This document shows, piece by piece, positions 57,078 to 64,000 of a stretch of 64,000 nucleotides of DNA. This stretch comes from Bacteroidia bacterium (GTDB taxonomy: Bacteria; Bacteroidota; Bacteroidia; CAILMK01; JBBDIG01): contig JBBDIG010000021.1 of NCBI GenBank assembly GCA_040880525.1, forward strand, positions 81,449-145,448, written 5' to 3'. Position 1 is the first letter of the stretch, and every line of letters starts with the position of its first letter. The notes beneath the pieces are model-generated. The model was not told the DNA's origin, searched no databases, and saw nothing but the letters and a program-made list of their open reading frames with translations. Made by a program: the position numbers and the translations under genes.

Positions 57078-57479
57078 ATGAAGCATTTAACCGCCATTAT
57101 TTTTACTGTATTCTGTCTGTCGCAGTTAGGGGCCCAATCAGGGGCCGGGATCAGTTTTGAGAAAGAAACGCACGATTTCGGAACGATCATCCAAAATTCC
57201 GAGGCAAAATATACCTTCAGGATCACCAACAGCGGAGATAAACCCCTGATCCTGCTGGACGTGAAACCAGGTTGTTCATGCACAGTTGCAAACTACACAA
57301 AAGAAGCTATTTTACCCGGAAAGAGCGGCTTTATAACAGCAGAGTTTAATAAAACTGAAGAGGTGGGTGCTTTTATGAAAAATATAACGGTTACTTCCAA
57401 TGCGAAAGGGGATGATTCCTATAAAATGATTTTCGTCAAAGGAACAGTAGTATCGAAAGAGAAAACCTCCGGAAGTTAA
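57078..57479 (+). CDS. DUF1573 domain protein 3 of 3, secreted
   Basis: 133 residues: signal peptide (about 1-19), HDFGTIIQNSEAKYTFRITN (about 33-52), and a changed cysteine motif PGCSCTVANY (about 68-77) in place of the CGCT of copies 1 and 2. It has ILPGKSGFI and the common NITVTSNAKGD. More diverged than the other two, so the older duplication. A terminator follows the stop. Confidence 0.85.
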   Translation: MKHLTAIIFTVFCLSQLGAQSGAGISFEKETHDFGTIIQNSEAKYTFRITNSGDKPLILLDVKPGCSCTVANYTKEAILPGKSGFITAEFNKTEEVGAFMKNITVTSNAKGDDSYKMIFVKGTVVSKEKTSGS

Positions 57480-57500
57480 TCATCCGGCAAGTGCCTGAAT

Positions 57501-57534
57501 TATAAAAAAGCCTCCTTTCCCGGAGGCTTTTTCG
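57501..57534. terminator. Bidirectional terminator between DUF1573 and acylphosphatase
   Basis: AAAAAAGCCTCC and GGAGGCTTTTT form a stem of at least 10 bp around a short pyrimidine loop, with T tracts on both strands. The two neighbouring genes converge on it. Confidence 0.85.
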
Positions 57535-57536
57535 TT

Positions 57537-57821
57537 TTACCTGACTATTTCGAATCCGGAATAATCACCCATTTGGACGGGTGTTGACTTTACGTCCTCT
57601 ACATCGGATGCCGCAGGGCCTACCTTCAGCCAATCCAGGAACTTCTGCATTGCCTCATCCGAACCCTGGGCCTCAATTTCCACCTTTCCACTCTCCAGGT
57701 TTTTTACGTATCCCTGTATTTCAAGCTCTTCAGCCTTTCGTTGGGTTTCACTTCTGAAATTAACTCCTTGTACGTTGCCTGAAACTGAAATCCTCAGTCC
57801 AGTCATTTTGGATGGTTTCAT
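57537..57821 (-). CDS. acyP: Acylphosphatase
   Basis: A 94-residue enzyme that hydrolyses carboxyl-phosphate bonds. The substrate loop GNVQGVNFRSET (about 15-26) contains the catalytic Arg, and the catalytic Asn is in GYVKNLESGKVEIEAQG (about 37-53). Length is typical. ATG 57806 (MTGLRIS) is a possible later start. The listed start overlaps the OmpA gene stop by 4 bp, so it is coupled to that gene. Confidence 0.94.
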   Translation of the reverse strand: MKPSKMTGLRISVSGNVQGVNFRSETQRKAEELEIQGYVKNLESGKVEIEAQGSDEAMQKFLDWLKVGPAASDVEDVKSTPVQMGDYSGFEIVR

Positions 57822-58840
57822 TTCGTTTCAATTAATTGATAAAGCTCATCAAGATTTGGGGTAAGGATAATTTCTGTACGTCTGTTTCTCCTGCGGGCTT
57901 CAACGGAATCGCTGGAATCTACCGGTACGTATTTGCTTCTTCCCGAAGCAACCACCCGCTGTGGATCAACATTTCCTTGCTCCGTAAGAACCCGTGCCAC
58001 CTCGGTAGCTCTCAAAACGCTGAGATCCCAATTGTCTTTCAGACAGCTTCCTGCGCTGATCGGTACATTATCCGTATGTCCTTCAATCAAAACAGCCACA
58101 CTGGGTTTAGTATTCAGCACTTCAGCCAATTTTAAAAGAGCCTGCTTTCCATTTTTATCAATTTCATAACGGCCACTGGCAAAAAGAAGTTTTTCCTGAA
58201 GCGACACATATACTTTCCCGTCCTTCAAACTTACCGTCAGCCCCTGGTCCTGAAAACTTAATAATGCATCAGCAATGGATTTTCTCAGGGCCTGGTTTGC
58301 AGAATCCTTTTGCCCGATAAGTCGCTCAAGTTCATTTACCCGCTCCACTTTTTCCATAAGTTCACTTTGGGTCATGGTAAGATTCTGTCCGAGTTCCTGG
58401 GCTTTTGCTTCTTTCGCCTGCAATGCCAACTCTTTCTGAGTCAATTCCTGCTCGCGCTCCTGCAATTCAGCCTGCAGTTTCTGCAGGTCTCCGGCCAGTT
58501 CCTGCGCCTTCTGCATACTTTCAGTAGAGATCGTTTTATTCCGGTCAATCAGTTCCTCATAAGTGGTATTCAGCCTTTGGTACAAATCATTAAGCCTTCG
58601 TTGCGCCCGGCTAAGATGAATGGTGTCCTCCACCAATTTCCGGATGGTATTGGATTGGGCCTCCATATCCACAAGCGCCCTGTCATAGTCAGTCCTGATG
58701 TCGCTGAGGGCAGAACGGCAACTGTCCAGCCTCGTGTCCAAAGCCGCATTTTCGGTTTTCAAATCCTGAACAACCCGTGGTGATACGCACGCGCTGAGCA
58801 TAGCCGCTGCAATTGCTCCGGCCAAGAGTAGATTCTTCAT
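57818..58840 (-). CDS. OmpA-family lipoprotein with coiled coil
   Basis: 340 residues. Lipobox MLSACVSP (Cys about 18). A long heptad-rich region (about 25-190), containing repeated QELxxKExxLQxxEAKAQE-like stretches, is a predicted coiled coil. The OmpA C-terminal domain follows (about 210-335), with IEGHTDNVPI, NWDLSVLRATEVARVL and ARRNRRTEIIL, which bind DAP-type peptidoglycan. It should link the outer membrane to the wall, consistent with the meso-DAP MurE in this window. Confidence 0.9.
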   Translation of the reverse strand: MKNLLLAGAIAAAMLSACVSPRVVQDLKTENAALDTRLDSCRSALSDIRTDYDRALVDMEAQSNTIRKLVEDTIHLSRAQRRLNDLYQRLNTTYEELIDRNKTISTESMQKAQELAGDLQKLQAELQEREQELTQKELALQAKEAKAQELGQNLTMTQSELMEKVERVNELERLIGQKDSANQALRKSIADALLSFQDQGLTVSLKDGKVYVSLQEKLLFASGRYEIDKNGKQALLKLAEVLNTKPSVAVLIEGHTDNVPISAGSCLKDNWDLSVLRATEVARVLTEQGNVDPQRVVASGRSKYVPVDSSDSVEARRRNRRTEIILTPNLDELYQLIETK

Positions 58841-58904
58841 AGGATGTTATGATTATTGGTTTTACTGCTGTAAAGATAGGTCGCCAGGGAAGTGCAGAAA
58901 ACTG

Positions 58905-60443
58905 TTATGCCTCAATCTCCTTTCCTGTGGAAGTGAGGAGGAGATATTTGGTGATGAAGAATGCTTCATCAGCTTCCACTTCAATCCAGATTTTGTACTT
59001 CCACATCCATTTCCATCGCAAGGATACCATACCTTTCGTAAGATGGCTCTGGATAAAAGGGTTGACGATTATTCTGAGTGAACGCTCTTTATATTCTTTC
59101 ATGATTTCGGTCAGGCGATTCTCAATTTCTTCCACCACCATAATATGGGGATTTGCCTCACCTGTTCCCTTGCACATGGGGCATGTCTGGGCATTATTCA
59201 TATTAAGTTCAGGACGCACCCGTTGGCGGGTGATCTGAACCAAACCAAATTTCGAGATTGGGAGCACCGAATGTTTTGCCCTGTCTTCCTTCATCAACTC
59301 TTTGAGATGGGCATGCAGCTTCTTTTTGTTCTCGAACTGGCGCATGTCAATAAAATCAATGATGATAATGCCGCCAAGATCGCGCAGGCGAAGTTGTCTT
59401 GCTACTTCCTCCGCTGCCTCTGTATTAATACGCAGGGCATTGTCCTCCTGATTTTTTTCATTGCTCCTGCGGCTGCCGCTGTTCACATCAATTACATGCA
59501 TAGCTTCGGTATGCTCAATGATCAGATATGCGCCCCCGGTCAGATTCACGATCTTTCCGAAAAGCGTTTTCATCTGCTTGTCAATACCATAGCTTTTATA
59601 AAGGCTGCCTTCCCCGGTAAAGAGCTTGACAATATGTTCTTTCTGCGGGGCTATTCGCTGGATATAATCTTTCACCTGTATGTAATACTGCTCATTATCC
59701 ACCAGCACCTTTTGAAATGAATCATTAAGAAGATCACGCAGAATTGATTCGGTTTTATCCAACTCTCCCAAAAGCTTGGGTTTGTTCTGCCGAAGATTCT
59801 TTATCAGCAAATCCCATTTATCCACCAGGTTGCGCAGATCGCGGTCAAGTTCTGCCACCATTTTCCCTTCGGCTACCGTACGGACAATGATGCTGAAGTT
59901 GGCCGGACGAATACTGTTCAATAATCTTCTCAGCCGCTCTCGTTCTTCTTTGTTCCTTATCTTTTTGCTGATCGCCATAGACTTGCCGAACGGGATGAGG
60001 ATCACATATCTTCCGGCAATGCTAAGCTGGGAGCTAAGGCGAGGACCTTTCGTGGAAATAGGCTCCTTCATGATCTGCACGATGATGGGGAGTCCGGGTT
60101 TCAGGACATCAGTGATTTTGCCGGTTTTCTGAATTTCGGGTTCAAACTCAAAATTGGCAAGCTCCACTCCGGCATCATTAGCCGCCTGAGCAAAGAATTT
60201 TTGCTGCGTTCTGATATTCGGCCCCATATCGAGGTAATGCAGAAACGCATCCTTTTCATGGCCAATATCAATAAATGCAGCATTTAATCCCGGCAGCAAC
60301 TTTCTTACTCTGCCTTTATATACATCACCCACAAGAAACTCATCTTCAACATTTTCATGATGAAGTTCTACAAGTTTTTTCTCTTCAAGCAATGCAATGT
60401 CGGCTCCGTGAGAAGTAGTTTGAATTACCAGTTCCCGGCTCAA
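58905..60443 (-). CDS. rng: Rne/Rng family ribonuclease (RNase E/G)
   Basis: 512 residues, the catalytic type without a degradosome scaffold. An S1 domain (about 35-125) is followed by the RNase H-like and DNase I-like domains. The metal-binding Asp residues are in VIDVNSGSRR (about 310-319) and IIIIDFIDMRQ (about 352-362). The zinc-link is CPMCKGTG (about 419-426). It starts at TTG 60443: the codons read LSRELVIQ, aligning with the usual family start, and no ATG is in frame. It processes rRNA and decays mRNA. The gene name rng is by family, not rigorous. Confidence 0.93.
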   Translation of the reverse strand: MSRELVIQTTSHGADIALLEEKKLVELHHENVEDEFLVGDVYKGRVRKLLPGLNAAFIDIGHEKDAFLHYLDMGPNIRTQQKFFAQAANDAGVELANFEFEPEIQKTGKITDVLKPGLPIIVQIMKEPISTKGPRLSSQLSIAGRYVILIPFGKSMAISKKIRNKEERERLRRLLNSIRPANFSIIVRTVAEGKMVAELDRDLRNLVDKWDLLIKNLRQNKPKLLGELDKTESILRDLLNDSFQKVLVDNEQYYIQVKDYIQRIAPQKEHIVKLFTGEGSLYKSYGIDKQMKTLFGKIVNLTGGAYLIIEHTEAMHVIDVNSGSRRSNEKNQEDNALRINTEAAEEVARQLRLRDLGGIIIIDFIDMRQFENKKKLHAHLKELMKEDRAKHSVLPISKFGLVQITRQRVRPELNMNNAQTCPMCKGTGEANPHIMVVEEIENRLTEIMKEYKERSLRIIVNPFIQSHLTKGMVSLRWKWMWKYKIWIEVEADEAFFITKYLLLTSTGKEIEA

Positions 60444-60478
60444 AAGATCATTAAGAATTTATAATGGTTATACACATC

Positions 60479-60506
60479 AGGTGCAGAATAGAAGGAGAGA
60501 GCACCT
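60479..60506 (-). promoter_or_regulatory. Hairpin in the RNase E/G leader
   Basis: An inverted repeat AGGTGC/GCACCT with a 16-nt pyrimidine-rich loop lies 36-63 bp upstream of the TTG start. Leader hairpins control RNase E mRNA decay in enterobacteria; a similar role here is only a suggestion. Confidence 0.3.
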
Positions 60507-60563
60507 CAAATTACCAGTCCGGAATTTCTGTATAGCAGAGTAATCCCGACAAAAAGAACAGGA

Positions 60564-60656
60564 CTATTTCTTCTTCTTATGACGGTTTTTTCTAAGTCTC
60601 TTCTTACGCTTATGAGTGGCGATCTTGTGTCTTTTTCTTTTCCTACCGCAAGGCAT
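60564..60656 (-). CDS. 30-residue COX24/AURKAIP1-type ribosomal protein
   Basis: ATG at 60656 to TAG at 60564 encodes 30 residues, more than half of them Lys, Arg or His: it starts MPCGRKRKRHKIATHKRKKR and ends NRHKKKK. It matches the AURKAIP1/COX24 domain (mS38 of mitochondrial ribosomes, bS22-like in bacteria). It is common in Bacteroidota directly upstream of the RNase E/G gene. Its role is likely in the small ribosomal subunit. It is below usual ORF length cut-offs. It lies 12 bp after the TPR gene. Confidence 0.88.
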   Translation of the reverse strand: MPCGRKRKRHKIATHKRKKRLRKNRHKKKK

Positions 60657-60668
60657 ATTGATTACTTT

Positions 60669-61535
60669 TTATTGATTCTGAATTGAGTTTATAATACGGG
60701 CGGCTTCTTTTTTCAATGCAGGATCCTGAATTAGCATCCTGTACTGACCAAACGCAGAAACTGCCTTCTTATCGTTGTCCATCATCAGATGAACCTGACC
60801 CAAATAATAATAATGAAATGGATTTTGGGGCTGCAAAGTTACTAAAGTTTCAAATCTTTCCAGAGCCTTTGGATATTGCTGCGACTGTATTGACAACACT
60901 CCTAAATAAAAGAGCATCTTCTGATTATGAGGGTCTACTTGCTCTATTTCCTTGAGCAATCCAACTCCTTTCATCACATCATCCTTCCCTTCAATATAAG
61001 CCACGGCCAGATCAGCCTTTGCATTTAAATTATCAGGATTGATGGACAGGGTCTTGAGATAGGCATGGATAGAAAGATCCACCAGTACGTTAAAAGTGTC
61101 ACCGGTAGCGGTCTTTTCAGCCAGGTAATATTGGTTGGCTGCATTGCTCCATAGCTCCTCGGTTGAATTGGCTTCTGCCGCCTTTTGGTAGTAATATCCG
61201 GAGATTATGGGGTGGCCGGCAGAATCCCAGGCCTCGGCCAAGGCAACCCACCGGGTATTCACTTCCTCAATATCACTGGCTGACTTGACCAACTCCTCTC
61301 CGGGTGATCCCAGGGAGGAGCGAACTTCTGCAATATGATCCTCGATCACAAAACTCGCAGAATTCTCTATCTCTCCATGATCATGACCATCCTCCATACC
61401 TGGCGGAACCAGTGTGGAAGTATCATCATTTATTGACTGGGGATTGTTTTTACCCATAAAAAAGATGAATGCAACCAAGCCCAGAATCAATACTAATGTT
61501 CCAGTTTTGATCCACGAGGATTTGGTCATATTCAT
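60669..61535 (-). CDS. Membrane-anchored tetratricopeptide repeat protein
   Basis: 288 residues. An N-terminal membrane helix (about 10-28) is followed by a short H/D-rich linker (EDGHDHGE, about 47-54), then TPRs covering about 90-285. Examples are SIHAYLKTLSINPDNLNAKA, KMLFYLGVLSIQSQQYPKAL and HYYYLGQVHLMMDNDKKAV. It is probably a periplasm-facing or cytosolic adaptor. The order HU, TPR, COX24, RNase E/G is a familiar Bacteroidota arrangement. Function unknown. Confidence 0.88.
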   Translation of the reverse strand: MNMTKSSWIKTGTLVLILGLVAFIFFMGKNNPQSINDDTSTLVPPGMEDGHDHGEIENSASFVIEDHIAEVRSSLGSPGEELVKSASDIEEVNTRWVALAEAWDSAGHPIISGYYYQKAAEANSTEELWSNAANQYYLAEKTATGDTFNVLVDLSIHAYLKTLSINPDNLNAKADLAVAYIEGKDDVMKGVGLLKEIEQVDPHNQKMLFYLGVLSIQSQQYPKALERFETLVTLQPQNPFHYYYLGQVHLMMDNDKKAVSAFGQYRMLIQDPALKKEAARIINSIQNQ

Positions 61536-61561
61536 CTTTTTTTAGTTAAGGGGGAAGAAAT

Positions 61562-61846
61562 TTACTTCACCTTTTTCTTCACATCCTCGGCAAATGATTT
61601 TGCCGGTTTGAATGCAGGAATGTAATGGGGTTCAATAATCAGGGAAGTATTCTTTGCAATGTTCCGTGCTACCTTACGGGCTCTTCTCTTTACAATGAAG
61701 CTTCCAAAACCTCTGAAGAAAACATCATTGCCTTGCGACATTGAGTCCTTCAATACGTGAAAAAAATTGTTTACTACTTCCTCCACTTCCTTCTTATCTA
61801 TTCCGGTACGATCCGAAATTTCAGATACGACTTCTGCTTTTGTCAC
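61562..61846 (-). CDS. HU-family DNA-binding protein
   Basis: 94 residues from GTG 61846 (VTKAEVVSEI). DNA-bending histone-like protein, with FFRGFGSFIVKRRARKVARN (about 43-62) and the arm HYIPAFKPAKSF (about 76-87). The long frame offers an ATG at 61897, but a promoter -7 element overlaps that position. The GTG gives the standard HU N-terminus. First gene of the HU-TPR-COX24 block. Confidence 0.94.
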   Translation of the reverse strand: MTKAEVVSEISDRTGIDKKEVEEVVNNFFHVLKDSMSQGNDVFFRGFGSFIVKRRARKVARNIAKNTSLIIEPHYIPAFKPAKSFAEDVKKKVK

Positions 61847-61894
61847 TTTTCCTCCAAATTTTATTGTGAGACAATTAGAACTTAAAAAAGGGCG

Positions 61895-61924
61895 CAAATC
61901 TAATCAATTGACCCTTAAAAACAA
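61895..61924 (-). promoter_or_regulatory. Promoter of the HU gene (TTG-N19-TAGATTTG)
   Basis: On the minus strand TTG (61924-61922) is followed after 19 bp by TAGATTTG (61902-61895), a full match to the Bacteroidota -33/-7 promoter TTTG-N19-21-TAnnTTTG except one base of the -33 box. Transcription would start near 61888, about 40 bp before the GTG start. Confidence 0.6.
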
Positions 61925-62112
61925 CAACCGGCAGGTTGATTGAGCATCAGCACTTCCGGTGAATTTTTGCCCACGATACCAATTCTGCGCCATAGCCTCA
62001 AAATTCGATAACCATCTGAAAAAGTTGCTATGGGATTTTAAAGGCGGATTCTGTGAAAGATAAGGAGATGCCGACCGATAGAGTGAATATATTTGACGGA
62101 ATACCCAAACTG

Positions 62113-63042
62113 CTATTTCACCAGCTTGAATTGATGCTTCTGACCGGACTGCGTTACGTTCAAAATATAAACTCCTGTTTTATAATTTAAAACAGAAATT
62201 TCAAGGTTATTGTCGTAGGTAGATTTTTCTGCCACGATCCTTCCGGCAGCGTCAAGGATCTGAACCTGCTTTAGTCCCGCTCCCGGCAGTTCAAGATTGA
62301 GGCTTTCCTGCATAGGGACGGGATATGCGCGAATATTGGATACCAATTCAAGATCATGTGCAACGACTGCCGCCCAGCCGTAGTTAAACTCATATACAAT
62401 TCCATTTTCGGGATGGCCGTTCAAGCCGCTATAATTTTGGAAATTATCTTCAAAATCCGGTTCTGAGGGGTCTGCCGTCAGTCCAATAAAAACTGAACCG
62501 GAAACATCCATCATATACACGGCTGCTCCTGATGTGAAATATCCCCCATAGGCGCTATCCCGGCCAACATGAGAGGGACCATAATGCATTTCGATCTTAC
62601 CATGCTGCTCGTACAACCATAATTGGAAATTCGCTGAATCACGGTTATCACCTTCAAAAAAATGAGCATTTTTCCATTGGATCTTAAATATTCGATCAGG
62701 TGATGAACCTGCCACCTGATATGCTACAGGCGACCTGCTCTTAGTTATCCCTGCATCCCGCAAGTCATTACTGAAAATTCCAATTAGGTCACTACCCAGA
62801 GCAGTAAAATATACATACCCGTCACCTATAACAATCTGATCAAGTGATTCTTCAAAAAACTGGAAATCGAAAGGCATGCTGATGTTCCAAACATCATCAT
62901 CCCAGGGATCATCATCAGAGAGGAGTGTCGGAGATTCCAGTTCGGTGTAGGTTGCGGTTCTCACGGTCAGTTGATACGATTGCGCCTGCACCGTAGTGGC
63001 AAACGCCAGCAAGGCCAGGATTACATAGTATTGCTTTTTCAT
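62113..63042 (-). CDS. Secreted protein with T9SS sorting domain
   Basis: 309 residues: signal peptide (about 1-20, ending VQAQ), a beta-rich body (about 25-225) with phrases WNISMPFDFQFFEESLDQIV and FKIQWKNAHFF. Such bodies are often seen in exported Bacteroidota proteins. A type A T9SS tail follows from NIRAYPVPMQESLNLELPGA (about 237) to KHQFKLVK. No catalytic motif seen. Same strand as the right-edge T9SS protein. Confidence 0.82.
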   Translation of the reverse strand: MKKQYYVILALLAFATTVQAQSYQLTVRTATYTELESPTLLSDDDPWDDDVWNISMPFDFQFFEESLDQIVIGDGYVYFTALGSDLIGIFSNDLRDAGITKSRSPVAYQVAGSSPDRIFKIQWKNAHFFEGDNRDSANFQLWLYEQHGKIEMHYGPSHVGRDSAYGGYFTSGAAVYMMDVSGSVFIGLTADPSEPDFEDNFQNYSGLNGHPENGIVYEFNYGWAAVVAHDLELVSNIRAYPVPMQESLNLELPGAGLKQVQILDAAGRIVAEKSTYDNNLEISVLNYKTGVYILNVTQSGQKHQFKLVK

Positions 63043-63165
63043 TTCAAAATATGGATTATTGGTTTAATTGATTATGACAAATATATCCTCATTTTATCCA
63101 AATTTCCGCTGCACTATCAGAAATTGAATTGGGTAGATACAGCCCGGCACAACCGGCCTAAAAGG

Positions 63166-63918
63166 CTACTCAACCATCAACTTGTAACTTGAAAAAGTAT
63201 CACCCGTCCTTGCCTCAACAAGATAAAGGCCCGGCTTCCAGGTGCCTACGTTGATTATGGATTGCGCACCCGCTGACCGCTGCCGGTATACCAATTGGCC
63301 AAGGGAATTGTAAACGATTAGGCTGACATCTTTTAATGCTGCTGCCTCAGGCAGGGCAATTATCACTTCATCAGTGGCCGGGTTGGGGTAAATGTGCAAA
63401 GCAATTTGGCGCTCCACTTCCTTTATCCCAACCTTAACGGTGGTATCCTGGCAGTCGGGCTGTACGCAGCCGAAACTATCAGTGAGCATTATCCAGCTCC
63501 ACAGCCCGGTGGTATCGAAGCCTGGAACCGTACCTCTGCTGACAATATCTCCAACCAATATGATTCCCCCAAAAGGTGTAGGAGCAATATTCTGCAAAAA
63601 ATTATTCACTCTGAAATCATCAAAGTATCGGTAGTTCCGCTGCCAAATCACCCTTCCATTTTTGTCGGTTTTAAAAGCAACAGCCAAAAAGCTCCCGTTA
63701 TCATAGTTCTCACCTAAAAACAATAAGCTACCATCCGCTAATTCCTTTACTGTATGCATCCTATTAGTGCTAGCGGTATCACCATGCTGTCGGGTCCAAA
63801 GGGTATCACCGTTTTCATCCAAACGACCATAGTAGTACTTAGAAATATAGCTAGGGCCATTGGGTAATTGAGCTAATCCATAAGTCGCAGCGAAAATATA
63901 TCCTCCAGTTTTGTTTTT
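63166..63918 (-). pseudogene. T9SS cargo protein with disrupted N-terminus (frameshift or edge)
   Basis: The open frame extends upstream of the TTG at 63822 to 63918 with coding-like residues (GGYIFAATYGLAQLPNG). It has no start codon and meets a stop just beyond a run of seven T (63914-63920). The body has the DENGDTLWTRQHGD repeat seen in beta-propeller-like cargo. A T9SS tail starts at LHIYPNPATDEVIIALP and ends SYKLMVE. Adding one base in the T run would join a further 11 codons in frame. A true frameshift and a sequencing error look the same here. Confidence 0.55.
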
Positions 63919-64000
63919 TTAATTTCATTAGAAGGATAATTTGAACCCTAACTCGGAATAATTTTACGTATTAGGTAATAAAAAAACCGGCAACTATCAC

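Noticed and set aside
61847..61897. ATG start for the HU gene at 61897
   Set aside because: It would place the start inside a well-matched promoter and adds 17 non-HU residues; GTG 61846 gives the standard N-terminus.

Overview
This window is chromosomal DNA of a member of the Bacteroidota. Supporting signs are the many secreted proteins ending in type IX secretion (T9SS) sorting domains, an FtsZ ending in FLHDNVD, TAnnTTTG-like -7 promoter elements, few Shine-Dalgarno sequences, frequent TTG starts, and lineage-typical families (DUF4783 next to nadC, DUF5686, Omp28, tandem DUF1573, HU-TPR-COX24-rne order). The T9SS abundance suggests an environmental, probably gliding or polymer-associated organism; I cannot name a genus. 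I see no rRNA, CRISPR array, insertion sequence, integrase or prophage, so this is mostly core chromosome with small accessory islands.

Layout. 1-2.9 kb: a secreted protein running off the left edge, a SAM methyltransferase and a DUF72 protein. 2.9-18.5 kb: a complete division and cell-wall (dcw) cluster on the minus strand, mraZ-rsmH-ftsL-ftsI-murE-mraY-murD-ftsW-murG-murC-ftsQ-ftsA-ftsZ, with a MraZ operator in front and a rho-independent terminator behind ftsZ. 18.6-24 kb: a PrcB-like lipoprotein, a glycosyltransferase and a 1057-residue modular T9SS-exported protein. 24.3-28.3 kb: two small unknown genes, then a DEXH helicase and a PdeM phosphoesterase of the ligase-associated DNA-damage set, with no ATP-dependent ligase beside them. 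28.3-37.6 kb: isoaspartyl peptidase, an AhpD-like protein, polA, a T9SS protein, Omp28, nadC with DUF4783, and gpmI.

37.6-42.4 kb is the accessory-looking part: a lipoprotein, an M23 peptidase with a T9SS tail, then a birth-and-death array of a lipoprotein family. That array holds two intact tandem copies, one internally deleted copy, an orphan T9SS tail and another coding remnant; each lipoprotein copy has its own hairpin terminator. 42.6-51.1 kb: ligA, tRNA-Ser(UGA), a four-gene minus-strand operon (heptaheme cytochrome with TPRs, mltG, thioesterase, YihY/BrkB) and an SGNH hydrolase. 51.1-57.5 kb: a DUF5686 outer-membrane protein, rsmI-lnt, and three tandem DUF1573 genes. 57.5-61.9 kb: a minus-strand block reading HU, TPR protein, a 30-residue COX24-type ribosomal protein, RNase E/G, OmpA lipoprotein, acylphosphatase. 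62.1 kb to the end: two T9SS cargo proteins, the last probably frameshifted and cut by the window edge.

Functionally the window joins peptidoglycan synthesis and division (dcw, mltG, M23 peptidase, OmpA anchor), replication and repair (polA, ligA, Lhr-like helicase, PdeM), RNA and translation (rsmH, rsmI, RNase E/G, COX24 protein, tRNA-Ser), and envelope and secretion functions. I did not find a clear defence system or other complete novel system. The best candidates for new biology are the modular 1057-residue protein, the decaying lipoprotein array with co-duplicated terminators, the multiheme cytochrome operon, and the ligase-less helicase/PdeM pair.
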